Shown here piece by piece: positions 12,159-23,364 of a stretch of 64,000 nucleotides of DNA; position 1 is the first letter of the stretch, and each line of letters opens with the position of its first letter. The stretch is from Mangifera indica (taxonomy: Eukaryota; Streptophyta; Magnoliopsida; Sapindales; Anacardiaceae), in contig NC_058156.1 in assembly GCF_011075055.1 (NCBI RefSeq), forward strand, positions 3,162,001 to 3,226,000. Reading direction: 5' to 3'. A program made the translations under genes and the position numbers. The notes below the pieces were generated by a model, which saw only the letters and a program-made list of their open reading frames with translations, was not told the origin of the DNA and did no database searches.

Positions 12159-14138
12159 ATGGAGCTTGAAACTGATACACACCTAAAGCAAAATCATGCC
12201 CCACTGTTCTTCTTTCATGAAAAATACATGAAACCCTGCATAAAAACTGAGATTCCTTTTGATGAAGGACCTTCTTCCAAAGGCTACCTTCAAGATTTTC
12301 ACCATCTTGATACCCATTTTCGAGCAAATGGGTGTTCCTCAAATCCTATGTTTGGAGTCCAGACTCCATATTTGGACTCTTTGGAAGCTTTCTCTGCTGC
12401 ATATCCTTGCTCATTATCAAACTTTGATGTTTATGAGTGTAATCCATTTGCTGATAATTTTCACAGTGGAGGATCCTTGGAGCATCATCAAGTTATAAAT
12501 CCTCAGCTGGTTGATATTACGGGATCCAGTCAGAGCCGCATGCCAATAAGTTATCAAGAAATAAAACCCGTGAATTTTGCAGGATCAGATGAAGTTTCAT
12601 GCGTAAGTGCAGATGATATTGCTAGTTACTATAAGAAAGCTAACATGGATACGATTAATAGTAAGGCCTATCTTTCGACAAGGTCACTGAAAGCTGGTAA
12701 GAAATACAAAGTAGTGAAGGGGCAATGGACAATTGATGAAGACAGGTAAAGTGTTTCAGTTACATAAAATTTATGTATGCTCGGCACCAGTCTCGATTTC
12801 TTCTAATTGTTTTTTTTTATGGTTGTGTTATGGATTCATCTCCGTAGGCTCTTGATTAGACTGGTTGAACAGCATGGCATGAAAAAATGGTCTCATATTG
12901 CGCAGATGTTGCCTGGAAGAATCGGCAAGCAGTGCAGAGAAAGATGGCATAATCATCTGCGGCCTGATATCAAGGTTTGCATTATTACACATTATTCTAT
13001 GTGATCATAGGATTGATTAATACACAAATTATGAGATTAAACCTGTACTAATTATGAGATTCAATAACTTAATTTTTCGTGTACATAACACTAGTTTAAC
13101 ACAGAATATCTATATTTCTTTTGTATTGCATTGTCATGGATGTTCTTTCCTAAATAAATGATTATCCAGTTTACTTTCTTTCATTTGTAACATGGTATCA
13201 GAGGAGGGGCTCTCTCCTTTCTTCTCGTAATATTTTTGGTTAGCCGTGACTACAACAAGTTCTCAAACCTCCATAGTTGATAGCACAACAAAATCTCATG
13301 ATTCTTCCCAATATTGTTGCACCACTCTGATAATCATGTTGTTCATATGGCATTGGAAGCTATGAACAAATTTGACCCTTTTGATGGATCAATTCCTCTA
13401 CCTCCAATCAGTCTTATGATCATGGAGAATAGTGTCTAATACGTTCCCTTCTTACTTGTTTTGAATGACAGATTAGTTATAAGCACTAACTTGAATGATG
13501 TTGCAAAACTGAAAACTCGTAGAACACTCGTTCATATTACATACCTTCCTGCAATTTTTTTTTTCTTTTTTCATGTTTTTAACGTATACATGCAGAAGGA
13601 TACTTGGAGTGAAGAAGAGGATAAGGCGCTAATAGAGGCGCATGCAGAGATAGGAAACAAATGGGCAGAAATAGCAAAGAGGTTGCCTGGAAGAACAGAA
13701 AACTCTATCAAAAACCACTGGAATGCAACCAAGAGAAGGCAATTCTCCAAGCGAAAATGTCGTTCAAAAAACCAGACAACCTCCCTTCTGCAAGATTATA
13801 TTAAGACCTTAAATTTTACTTCAACCTCCACCAAACATCAGGCGAAAACTTCCTCCAAGTTAGTACCAGAGAAGACACCTGCCGATGATGACTTCTGCTT
13901 GAGTGACCACTTGGTCCCGGATTTTGATTTTGATGAAGTCCCGGATTTTGACTTTGATGAAGACAAGTTCTTTGAAGACAGCTGTAGCATTGATTCTCTT
14001 ATTAAGCAGGTGTCTTGTGCTCCTGTTGATGCTGATAAGAAAAGTCTTGAAATGGAGTTGCCATTAATAGACACGGAATATCAAGTGAAGAAGGACCTGG
14101 ATTTGGTGGAGATGATTGCTGAAGCTAATAATCTGTAA
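12159..14138 (+). CDS. R2R3-MYB transcription factor, MYB98-like
   Basis: The exons are 12159-12745, 12848-12974 and 13596-14138, all with GT-AG introns; the joined frame is 418 residues. The MYB DNA-binding domain starts near residue 186 with [21 protein letters not shown]2 has three spaced tryptophans and ends NHLRPDIK; R3 (about 239-289) has [16 protein letters not shown] and ends [10 protein letters not shown]. The segment after R3, FSKRKCRSK then [12 protein letters not shown], is what I recall from Arabidopsis MYB98, a regulator of synergid-cell genes in the female gametophyte. A role in reproductive development is therefore inferred. The N-terminal 185 residues look disordered. The acidic C-terminal half contains a tandem VPDFDFDE duplication (about 13912-13965) and may be an activation region. 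MYB115/118 or MYB64/119 relatives are the main alternatives. Confidence 0.9.
13193..13450 (+). mobile_element. Ty1/copia 5' fragment in MYB intron 2
   Basis: TGGTATCAGAG at 13193-13203 is the initiator-Met tRNA primer-binding site typical of copia elements. Downstream, a broken frame contains HHSDN and, after a gap, [19 protein letters not shown], resembling the start of copia Gag (family form MALSAKNKLGFVDGSIPKP). No LTR pair or pol is present. This looks like a truncated, internally deleted insertion in the intron. Confidence 0.7.
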
Positions 14139-14327
14139 AGACTGAGAAACCAGTACACATATGTAACAGATATCTTTGACCATACGAAAGCCGGAAATTG
14201 GTAAGAGTCTTGAAATGGAGATGTCTTGTGAAATTTAGTGATCAAATGAGGATAAAAATAATAAATAATTGTAATAAAATTATAGGGGTATGAAAATTGC
14301 ATGCATCATCGCATTTTGTAATTTTAA
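14139..14327. other. MYB 3' flank
   Basis: The short AT-rich stretch after the MYB stop contains several AATAAA-like signals near 14255-14280 and probably includes the 3' UTR. Confidence 0.4.
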
Positions 14328-14337
14328 TAATATAATA
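14328..14337. repeat. left target-site duplication of the MULE
   Basis: TAATATAATA here is repeated exactly at 25794-25803 in the same orientation. Mutator elements normally duplicate 9 bp; the tenth match could be chance or belong to an element terminus. Confidence 0.85.
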
Positions 14338-14478
14338 GGGCAAAGGACTATTTCCCACCCATCTTTTGATGCGTTCTTAAAATGCCACCCATGGCAAATG
14401 AAAATCCACTTTTCCCACCCATGAGCCGTTAATGTTACAAGAATCTGTTTGAGTGAAGGGGTATTTTAGTAATCGAAT
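14338..14478 (+). repeat. left terminal inverted repeat of the MULE
   Basis: The first 105 bp align closely with the complement of 25690-25793, sharing CATCTTTTGATGCGTTCTTA and CCACCCATGAGC. Weaker similarity around ATCTGTTTG extends to about 14478. Confidence 0.9.
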
Positions 14479-16354
14479 GTTATGTCGTTTTTATAAAAGG
14501 GGAAGAATAAAAAATTGTTTATTAAACAATTTTCTGTAAAAATTAAATGCGGCCGACTTTTTTGTCGCACGGCATCCACTAATGCTCGACGCGTGGCGAA
14601 GCTTATGGTGGAAGGAAGATTTATTTGGCGAGTTGAAGCGAAATAATCGGCGATATGTTTGTGATGGATGATGTGGCAAAAGGAAATGAGGACACATAGA
14701 AGGTTAAAGAATATGGCGCCGATTTTAAAACGATGAGGCGGCACATTTCGGTGCGCCTGTACGCAGCGCCTGCAGAGAAATAAATGCGCACTGATTTCAA
14801 ATCAACGGCTATGGGGAATTTCAAAATTGGTAAGTCAATCAAATATGGACACATGTTGGGGCGTTTTTGTCATTTAACCGGATTTTGAATAAATATCAAT
14901 GGAAAAAATAATTTTTTATTAGATTGAGAGCGAATGAAAAAGCGACGCATGGCCTGGTTATTTGAAACGCCATTTTGAACGAGGGAAAGAGAACGAAGGG
15001 TTTCATTTCGTTCTCAAACAACTGTGTTGCCTTCTGTTAATTCTCTGAAGTGTGAGGGTCTTGTGAGTTCCAAAAACTGACAACAGCCAACGGCGACTAC
15101 AAAACGTTGACGACGACAATAACGACAACGTCTTCAAGAGTGAACGAAGTAGTGTTTCGAACAACTTCAACGTGAAAGGTTTTTTGCTATTGCCTTTGAG
15201 CCTACGACAACGATAGTGGTTTTTCGTGTTGTTTGAAGCAGTAGCGACAACGAAGAGTACACCAACCAAGGGCTGTAGAAGTTCTTTGGCCTCGAGGTTT
15301 GATTTGTCCATGTCTCGTTGTTTCATTCACAGTGTTTCAACGTTATATCGTTTATAATGGTCTGGTGTGTTGGTAAAAAAGACTAAATGTGTTGGTGTTT
15401 GTTTATGTTAAATGGTTGGTTTTATGATTTTTCTGCTATGTTAGTTTAGGGTTAATGCTATGGTGATTCATTTTACGTATATAGTAGACCTAACAATTTT
15501 ACGTGTGGGTTTTGCATGCTTCCCTAAGTACTGTTGTGTACGTAGGGTTTGTTTTTCTTCATCGGATTGTTTAACTATTTTGTTGCTTTACATGAAAAAT
15601 GGGGTAGTTCGAGATAGGTGTTTTAAGGTTTATCCTGTATATGTAGTTTTTATGTGGACTGATGGATCTGATGTTTTTAATTAACTGTTGATTGTAAATA
15701 AAACTTCGGATTAGGGTTCTTTGCTATTGAATAAGCTTACTTATATTAATAATATGATTGATTACGGATTAGATATGCTTACATGAGGAGTTGTTATATG
15801 CTTACTGTTATAGTATATATGGTTATATGTATATTGCCTACTGTATAATATATTCATACTGTTAACATGTAATACATATGTGCAAATTGTATTACATACT
15901 TTCATGCTTATTGTAACATGCTTATATAATGTATTATAACATATGAATTGAGCATGTATACTGTTAATCAATTGTATGTTGGAATATTGTTTGAGGGGTT
16001 GTGAATATGCATTATTTGGTATATTGGCTGGACATCCAGGAGTGCAGTGCTACTGGCGCGACAGGAAGGGGTAATACCTTCAAGTCTCCTGGTTTAACAA
16101 CGCCCTGTACCAATAATGTAAATAGATGTGTGTTGTTTGATGTTTGCTGGTTCTTTGCAAATTGCATGTTTACATTGTCACTTCATTCTGATCACATGAT
16201 GGCTGAACAGTTCACCTAGTTGCATGCTGTTTACATTCTGTCATGCTTGCTGTAACATGCTCACCTATATACTGTTAGATGCTTTAATATTATGTTTGAT
16301 GGTTGTGAACATACATTATTTGGTTAATGGATGTTGTTTAATGGATGAACATGC
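14479..16354. other. MULE 5' interior, presumed promoter/leader
   Basis: There is no convincing coding sequence. The stretch 14940-15330 is less AT-rich, with several GAC/AAC/ACG-rich runs, and may be the transposase promoter or leader. From 15770 to 16390 short motifs such as ATGCTTACTGT, AACATGC and ATACTGTTA recur irregularly as degenerate repeats. Confidence 0.4.
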
Positions 16355-16420
16355 ATGTTGATTAATGTATTCATACTGAACATGCAATATTTAGTATATT
16401 GGGGATATGTCACACATAAG

Positions 16421-17990
16421 ATGTTGCCCACGATGCGATTTAATTTACGATTCGATGCCTGTGGTATTCCGTGTGAAATTCACAATGTTGATTCAGATAA
16501 GTATAGCTATATTGTCTTCATCAAAGACTTGAAAAACTGTATAGCCAATGAAGATGAAATAATGGAGTTGTATTTGGAGGAGAAAATAAAGGTTCAAGCA
16601 AAAAAGCCTAATGGGGTGGGGAGATATATTATACACTGTGATGAAGATATTTGTCATATGTTTGAAGAGTATGGTAGGGCTGGGCTGAAAGATATTGACA
16701 TGTTTGTAGAATTCCTTCCAATTATGACAGTTAGAAATATGACTCCTTTGCCACTTGAACAGCAGCCACCCCAACCCTCACAGTAGAGTGCAGAAGCCTC
16801 ACAACAGCCACTTTAACCCTCACAGCAACCTACCCAACTACCACAACCCTCACAACAGCCTCCCCATCCTTCACAGCACCATGGACAGCCATCAGAACAG
16901 TCTCTCCAACAACCATCTAATTAGAGTAATGGATCTGATGAGTATGAAGGAGAAATCTCTTATATTGAATGTAGTGACAATGACTGTCATTGGAGCGATG
17001 TCTCCCATGAAGATGCACAGTTTAACGATGTTAATGATGATATGGAAAATATAAATGAAGATACACCTACAGTACCTGTTCACAGTTCAGATGAAGAGAC
17101 AGTTAAAGGTGTGAACAATGAGACAGCTGGGGGTCTATCTAATGGTGAAGAAGGCAGTAGAGATGAAAGTTATGATTCATTGAGTTCTGAATGTGATGCT
17201 ACTACAAGGTTGTCTAGGTTTATAAAAGGAAAAGCATTCACATATGGTGTAGATGGGAAAGTTAATTTTGAGGTGGGACAAATTTTTGAAAGTGTGGATT
17301 ATTTTAAGGAGGTTTTAAGAGATTACACAGTTGACAGGGGCTTCGAATTGAGAAAGATATATAATGAAAGGAGGAGAATCAAATTAGTTTGTGCAACAGA
17401 GGGTTATCCATACCATTTGTATGCAGCCGTGATGATGGATCAGCAGTCTTTCCAAATAAGAATATATGAGTACACACACACTTGTTTGAGGGTTTAGAAC
17501 AACTCAGCAGCTACTGCTTATTGGATAGCACAGAAAATGGGGTGTTTTATTCGGTCGTAAAGAAGGTCAACCATTAAGCCTTTGGCTGACCAACTGGAAA
17601 GGGATCATTTTTTTAAGATTAACAGTAAAAAGCTATATAGGGCTAAGAAAATTGCAATTGGGATGTCAATAAAGGAGCACTCTGACTCATTCAATTGGTT
17701 GTTTGGGTATTGTAACATTTTGTTAGTTAGTAATCCTAGTTCAAAGGTTGTTTTGAAAGTCATTAGGAAAGAAATCTCATCAACTCCAACATTCCATAAG
17801 TTTTTTGTGAGCTTTGCAGCACAAAAAAGGGGATTTATTGAGAGATGTCTTCATTTTGTAGGAGTAGATGGTTGCCATCTCAATGGTCATTTTGGGAGAG
17901 TTCTTTTGTCTGCAGTTGCACTGGATGCCAATAGTGGGATATTCCCATTGGCTATTTGTGTGTGTGAGGTTGAGAATACTGACATATAGG
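16421..17990 (+). pseudogene. MULE transposase, 5' part (MuDR DNA-binding and start of catalytic domain)
   Basis: One reading frame runs from about 16421 or 16433 to the copia junction, broken by stops at about 16785, 16814, 16922, 17495, 17558 and 17987. The N-terminal part (MRFNLRFDACGIP to FVEFLP) is a PB1-like leader seen in plant MULEs, followed by a Gln/Pro-rich stretch and an acidic linker. The MuDR DNA-binding region is near 17260-17500 (GQIFESVDYFKEVLRDY, HTCLRV). The catalytic domain begins at VGVDGCHLNGHFGRVL (about 17862-17910), which holds the first acidic residue. It continues to EVENTDI, then a TAG where relatives have Trp. It joins directly in frame to 23365 across the copia insertion. 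A Mu transposase binds the terminal repeats and cuts and pastes the element. Confidence 0.88.
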
Positions 17991-17995
17991 GGTAT
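17991..17995. repeat. left target-site duplication of the copia element
   Basis: GGTAT precedes the LTR and is matched by AGTAT at 23360-23364 (4 of 5). Removing the element and one copy restores the transposase reading frame. Confidence 0.8.
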
Positions 17996-18568
17996 TGTTA
18001 GATCTAATTAGGTTTGTTAAGAATGTTCATACAAGATTATCAAGATTAGCAAGCAATCAAATAGAATAATACAGTATACGAAATCAACAAGAGCAGAAAC
18101 AAAGAACACAAGAAATACTTGGTTCGAGTTTCGATTTGAAACCCTACATCCAAGGCAGAGACAAGTCTCTTAGTCGAATCCACTATAGAACACAAGCGAT
18201 TACAACTTATAGAATACCCTCCGATTTACACCTCACACGATTATAATCCACCATGAAACAATGCCTCCTAACAAGCCTTCTACAAGACTTAAGACACACG
18301 CACAATCGGAGAAAACCAGGAGATTTTTCCTTGGCTCAACTAAAATCAAAGAACAAAAACAGAAACCCTAATCGCAAAAATGGAGTAGAGCAAAACAAAC
18401 CAGGGAGTCGACTCATTATATCAAAAATGAGCACTCAACCTTAATATACTTAGGGTTACATTTCAGCGAAAGGACTAAGCTGCCCTCCATGTACAAAATG
18501 ACATTACAGACCCTAATAAGTTCTATAATGACCAAAATCTCCTTAGCACCTTTAAGTCATATTCTACA
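17996..18568 (-). repeat. copia 3' LTR (left on + strand)
   Basis: TGTTAGATCT through ATTCTACA. It is collinear with 22797-23359 but carries a 9 bp duplication near 18039-18050 (ATTATCAAG/ATTAGCAAG) and roughly 30 single-base differences. Confidence 0.93.
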
Positions 18569-18581
18569 TAGCTCCATCTTG
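18569..18581 (-). other. copia polypurine tract
   Basis: On the minus strand the sequence reads AAGATGGAGCTA just before TGTAGAAT of the 3' LTR, the expected purine-rich plus-strand primer. Confidence 0.7.
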
Positions 18582-18639
18582 GCTTAAACTGGAGATGAAG
18601 TGCATTCCACTAAAAGACCTTCTCTGTAGTTTATTTCTG

Positions 18640-20745
18640 TCACAGTTTTTGACAGATTTTTAGGAAGTTTAAGGCTTCCTTGAACTTGCTCACAGGAACA
18701 GTTTTAGTTAGTATATCTGCTGGATTCACACTAGTCATGATTTTCTCAATCAATACTTGCTTGCTAGACAACACATCTCTGATGAAGTGAAGCCTCACGT
18801 CAATATGTTTAGTTCTCTTATGATATGCACTGTTTTTAGAAAGGTGAATGACACTCTGTGAATCACTGTAAATCACAGGAATATCTGAACTCAGACCTAG
18901 TTCAGATGTAATTCCCTTCAACCACATAGTTTCCTTCACAGCTTCTGTCAAGGCAATATATTTTGTTTCAGTGGTGGATAATGCCACAATAGACTGCAAG
19001 TTGCATTTCCAGCTCACAATATTTCCACCATAGGTAAAAATATAACCAGTTAAAGATCTTCTTTTATCCAGATCAGCTACAAAATCTGAATCACAAAATC
19101 CTTTTACAAGTAAACTGTTAGTAGGATCAGATGTGAACAATAACCCAAGGTCTGCAGTACCTTTGAGATATCTCATTAACCATTTTACAGCATACCAGTG
19201 ATCTTTGCAAGGATTGCTCATAAATCTACTTACTAAGCTAATAACATAAGCAATATCAGGTCTTGAACCAATCATTGCATACATCAAACTACCTACTGCA
19301 TTTGAATAGGGTATTTCATTCATAAATTCAGATTCAATAGTAGATAGACTGACAGTAGATTTTAATCTAAAATGAGCACCCATAGGAACACTAACATATT
19401 TAGATTCAGACATATTATATATGTTCAATACTCTTTTAATGTATCTTACTTGTGATAAAAATAAAGATCTCTTACTTTTATCTCTTTCAATATCCATACC
19501 TAATATTCTTTTTGCTGACCCTAAATCTTTCATAACAAATTCAGTTTTCAGCATTTGTTTCAAATTTATCAAAGCAGACATATCTTTGGAAGCTAGAAGC
19601 ATATCATCAACATACAATAGCAAGTAAACATAGCATCCAACATCAGATTTTAAATAATACACATAATGATCATAATTGCATCTCAAGAAACCAATAGACA
19701 GAACAAACTCATCAAACCTCTTGTACCATTGTCTAGGAGACTGCTTTAGCCCATACAGAGATTTGTGAAGCAAGCAGACTTTGTTTTCAGCTCCAGGTTC
19801 TACAAAGCCTTCAGATTGCTCCATCAGAATCTGTTCTTCCAGATTTCCATGCAAGAATGTTGTTGTGACATCCATCTGTTCCAGTTCCATATCAAATAAC
19901 ACAACAACTGATAATATGAGTCTTATTGAGATATGCTTCACAACAGGGGAAAATACTTCATGGTAATCTATCCCTTCTCTTTGTGAGAAGCCTTTTGCCA
20001 CCACCCTTGCTTTAAATCTTGGTTGTTCTACTCCTGGAATACCTGACCTCCTTTTAAAAACCCACTTGCATCCAATTACTTTTTTCTTCAATGGTCTATC
20101 AACAAGTGTCCAGGTGTTATTCCTTTTCAGAGATTCTATTTCAGTTTCCATTGCTCTTAACCAATTTGAGCTATATTTACTTTCACAGGCTTGGGTGAAA
20201 TTCAGGGGTTCACTCATCTCAATCAAGTCTCCTATTTGGAAAGCATAAGAGATGAGATCAGTATGAGCATATCTTGAAGGTGGTCTTATTTCTCTTCTTG
20301 GCCTATCTCTAGTTAATTTATAGTTAGAAAGGTTTTGTTTTTCTGGGCTATGAGGACACTGTACTTGACTTTGAGGTGAGAGTTGCTAATTCAAGTCTGT
20401 GATTTCGTACTTTGAAGTACGAATTGAATCTAAACCCAAATCAGGTCCCTCACTGGACTCTATAGACTGAGATGCAGACTCTATACTACTATGATGTTTA
20501 GACACAGGTGTCTCCACCTCAAACTGAACCTGCCAAGCTTTTCCTTTTGAAGAGAAAAGATCTTTGTAGAATTTCAATTCATTAAAAGTAACATTTCTAC
20601 TAATAACACACTTATGCTCTTCTAACAACCATAGTTTATAGCCCTTAGTGCCTGTGGGATAACCTAGAAAGACAGCCTTTAAAGCTCTTAGGTTCAACTT
20701 ACCTTGACTAACATACACATAGGCAAGGCATCCAAAAGGTTTCAA
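18640..20745 (-). pseudogene. copia reverse transcriptase and RNase H segment
   Basis: The frame starts around MKPFGCLAYVYVSQGKLN (20745 downward), the integrase C-terminal region, and runs to 18640 with one in-frame TAG at 20386-20388 after TDLN. Beyond the stop it reads RDRPRREIRPPSRY, a typical linker before copia reverse transcriptase. The polymerase has RFKARVVAKGFSQREGIDY, the catalytic box YVDDMLLA intact, and KSLYGLKQSPRQWYKRF. RNase H contains GFCDSDFVADLDKRRSLTGY and ALSTTETKYIALTEA. Everything after the TAG looks functional; without readthrough or repair the polymerase would not be translated from the polyprotein. Confidence 0.92.
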
Positions 20746-22643
20746 GTGATGTAAAGAAGGTGGTTTTTAGACCACATTTCAATTGGGGTCTTAAAGCCTA
20801 CAGCTGATGATGGTGACCTATTTATCAAATAGCAGGCAGTTACAACAGCTTCAGCCCAAAACTTCTTGCCTAAGCCAGAATCAGCTAGAATACATCTAAC
20901 CTTATTTAGGATGGTCCTATTCATTCTCTCAGCCAAGCCATTTTGCCATGGTGTTTCACTACATGTTCTGTGCCTAAGAATTTCATGTTTCTTACAAAAA
21001 TCAGAAAAGTGTTTGTTGCAATATTCAAGGCCATTATCAATTCTGAGCACTTTAATTTTCTTATTAGTTTGATTCTCAACTAGATTTTTCCAGTCTTTAA
21101 AGCACTCAAAGGCCTCATCTTTTTGTTTTAGAAAATAAACCCATACTCTTATAGAATAGTCATCAATGAGTGTCATAAAATAGTATGAATGAGATAATGA
21201 ATCAGGAACATGAGGGGAACCCCACAAATCAGAATGCACATACTCAAGTATATCATTGGATCTACATGTGGCAGTAGAAAACTTTAATTTATGAGATTTA
21301 CCAAGCACACAGTTTTCACAGAACTTTAAATCAGAAAGCTTATTTTGATCAATAAGTTTTTGTTTACACAATTCATTCAAGCCTGCCATACTAATATGCC
21401 CAAGTCTTTTATGCCACAAGATTGTTTCATCAAAATTATCATGAGCAGAATGCATATTATCAGACACCACACTACCTTCTAATATATATAACCTATTTGA
21501 TAATTTTCCTTTCATTACAACTAAGGCACCTTTCATGATTTTTAAAACTCTTTTTTCAGATTTATATGAAAAGCCATTTAAATCAAGTGAACCAAAAGAA
21601 ATCAGATTTCTTCTTAACTTAGGCACTAACCTGACATTTTCAAGAGTTTTTATAGAACCATCAAACATTTTGAATTTTCCATTACCAATAGCAATCACAT
21701 CACAGGAATCATCATTGCCCATCAAGACTTTCCCACCATTTATATATTTTAAATCAGTAAGCCATTCTTTTTTAGGAGTCATATGAAAAGTACAACCAGA
21801 GTCCATTACCCACTCTTCATCTAACCCTATTTCAGAAAGAACTAACACTTCTGCACTTTCATACCCCTCAAGAAAATTTGCTAGTTCTAAATTTTCAGTT
21901 TTATTAGAAAGAGCCTTCTTTTTCTCTGGACAATTTCTTTTAAAGTGACCCTTTTTATGACATAACCAGCAAGTTTTCTTAAATCTGGATTTTGACCTAG
22001 ATAATTTCTTATTAGTTGCATTATTCCTTTTTTCTTGTCTGCCCCTAATCTGAAGACCCTCCCCAATAGATTTCTTTTCAAATTTTATTTCTAAATCTTT
22101 AAACCTTAGGGCTCCTAAAACTTCATCCAATGACAAAGAATCTCTCTCATATTTTATAGCAGCTTTAACATCCTTAAAAGATTCAGGTAAAACATTCAGA
22201 ATTATTATTGCCTGATTTTCATCTGATATTTTTTCATCAATACTATTCAGATCAATAACAATTCTGTGAAACTCATCAAGATTATCATCTAAAGACTTAG
22301 TGGGGTCCATTTTAAATCCAAACAACCGTTCTTTCAAATATATTTTATTTATCAATGATTTAGTCATATATAGGGATTCTAGTTTTAGCCATATTTTTGC
22401 AGCAGTATCAGCATCATCAATTTTTCGCAATACATTATCAGACAGATGCAAAATTAATAGACTATAAGTTGTTTCCATTACCTCAGCTATTTCAACATCA
22501 GTCATACCTTTTGGAAATTCAGATGGTTTTCCCAATGCCTTTGCACATTTCTGATGCACCAGTATCGCATACATCTTCTTTTTCCACATGTTGAAATCGC
22601 CATTGCCATCAAATTTCTAGACATCGATTCTGGTTGAACCCAT
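20742..22643 (-). pseudogene. copia gag, protease and integrase segment
   Basis: The likely start is the ATG at 22643 (MGSTRIDV), but codon 9 is TAG (22617-22619), immediately before KFDGNGDFNMW, the conserved Gag opening. From 22589 the frame is open to 20742. It contains a UBN2-type Gag with DDNLDEFHRIV, then a CCHC knuckle (CWLCHKKGHFKRNC), the protease site WVMDSGCTFHMTP, and the pre-integrase zinc region (HKRLGHISMAGL, CENCVLGK). The integrase core has HSDLWGSP, LIDDYSIRVWVYF and LRIDNGLEY, and ends NGLAERMNRTI. Near 20750, in a run of A, a one-base deletion shifts the frame away from PPSLHHLKPFGC, ending this segment early. Confidence 0.92.
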
Positions 22644-22780
22644 TCTTTGCTAACAATTTACTTTATAATCTTTTGGCAAGAAGCAAGATTAGTAATATTA
22701 GAGAATATATATAAAGGCAAAGATTTAAAGAAATCACCAGAAATCGATCAATTAGAACATTCAGAACACAAAACCCTAAC

Positions 22781-22794
22781 TGGCTCTGATACCA
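22781..22794 (-). other. copia primer-binding site (initiator Met tRNA)
   Basis: The minus strand reads TGGTATCAGAGCCA, two bases inside the 5' LTR, exactly the copia primer site complementary to initiator tRNA-Met. Confidence 0.93.
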
Positions 22795-22796
22795 CT

Positions 22797-23359
22797 TGTT
22801 AGATCTAATTAGGTTTGTTAAGAATGTTCATACAAGATTAGCAAGCAATCAAATAGAATAATACAGTATACGAAATCAACAAGAGCAGAAACAAAGAACA
22901 CAAGAAATACTTAGTTCGGGTTTCGATTTGAAACCTACATCCAAGGCAGAGACAAGTCTCTTAATCGAATCCACTATAGAACACAAGTGATTACAGCTTA
23001 CAGAATACCCTCTGATTTACACCTCACATGATTATAATCCACCGTGAAACAATGCCTCTTAGCAAGCCTTCTGCAAGACTCAAGACACACACACAATCGG
23101 AGAAAACCAGGAGATTTTTCCTTGGCTCAACTAAAATCAAAGAACAAGAATAGAAACCCTAATCGCAAAAATGGAGCAAAGCAAAGCAAACCAAGGAGCC
23201 GACTCATTATATCAAAAATGAGCGCTCAACCTTAATATACTTAGGGTTACATTTCAACGAAAGGACCAAACTGTCCTCCATGTACAAAATGACATTACAG
23301 ACCCTAATAAGTTCTATAATGACCAAAATCTCCTTAGCACCTTTAAGCCATATTCTACA
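22797..23359 (-). repeat. copia 5' LTR (right on + strand)
   Basis: 563 bp, TGTTAGATCT to ATTCTACA on the + strand, matching 17996-18568. It should carry the promoter driving minus-strand element transcription. Confidence 0.93.
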
Positions 23360-23364
23360 AGTAT

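Larger units (their letters stand above)
17996..23359 (-). mobile_element. Ty1/copia retrotransposon (Tork/TNT1-like), nearly intact
   Basis: The 5.36 kb element has two LTRs of about 565-573 bp. They run TGTTAGATCT to TTCTACA on the + strand, so TGTAGAA to AACA in element orientation. The right LTR is the 5' LTR because an initiator-Met primer site and the gag start adjoin it. The order gag, protease, integrase, reverse transcriptase and RNase H defines copia. The coding region has only a few lesions (stop at gag codon 9, one frameshift near 20750, one TAG at 20386). I estimate about 5% LTR divergence by eye, far younger than the gypsy element. Confidence 0.95.
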
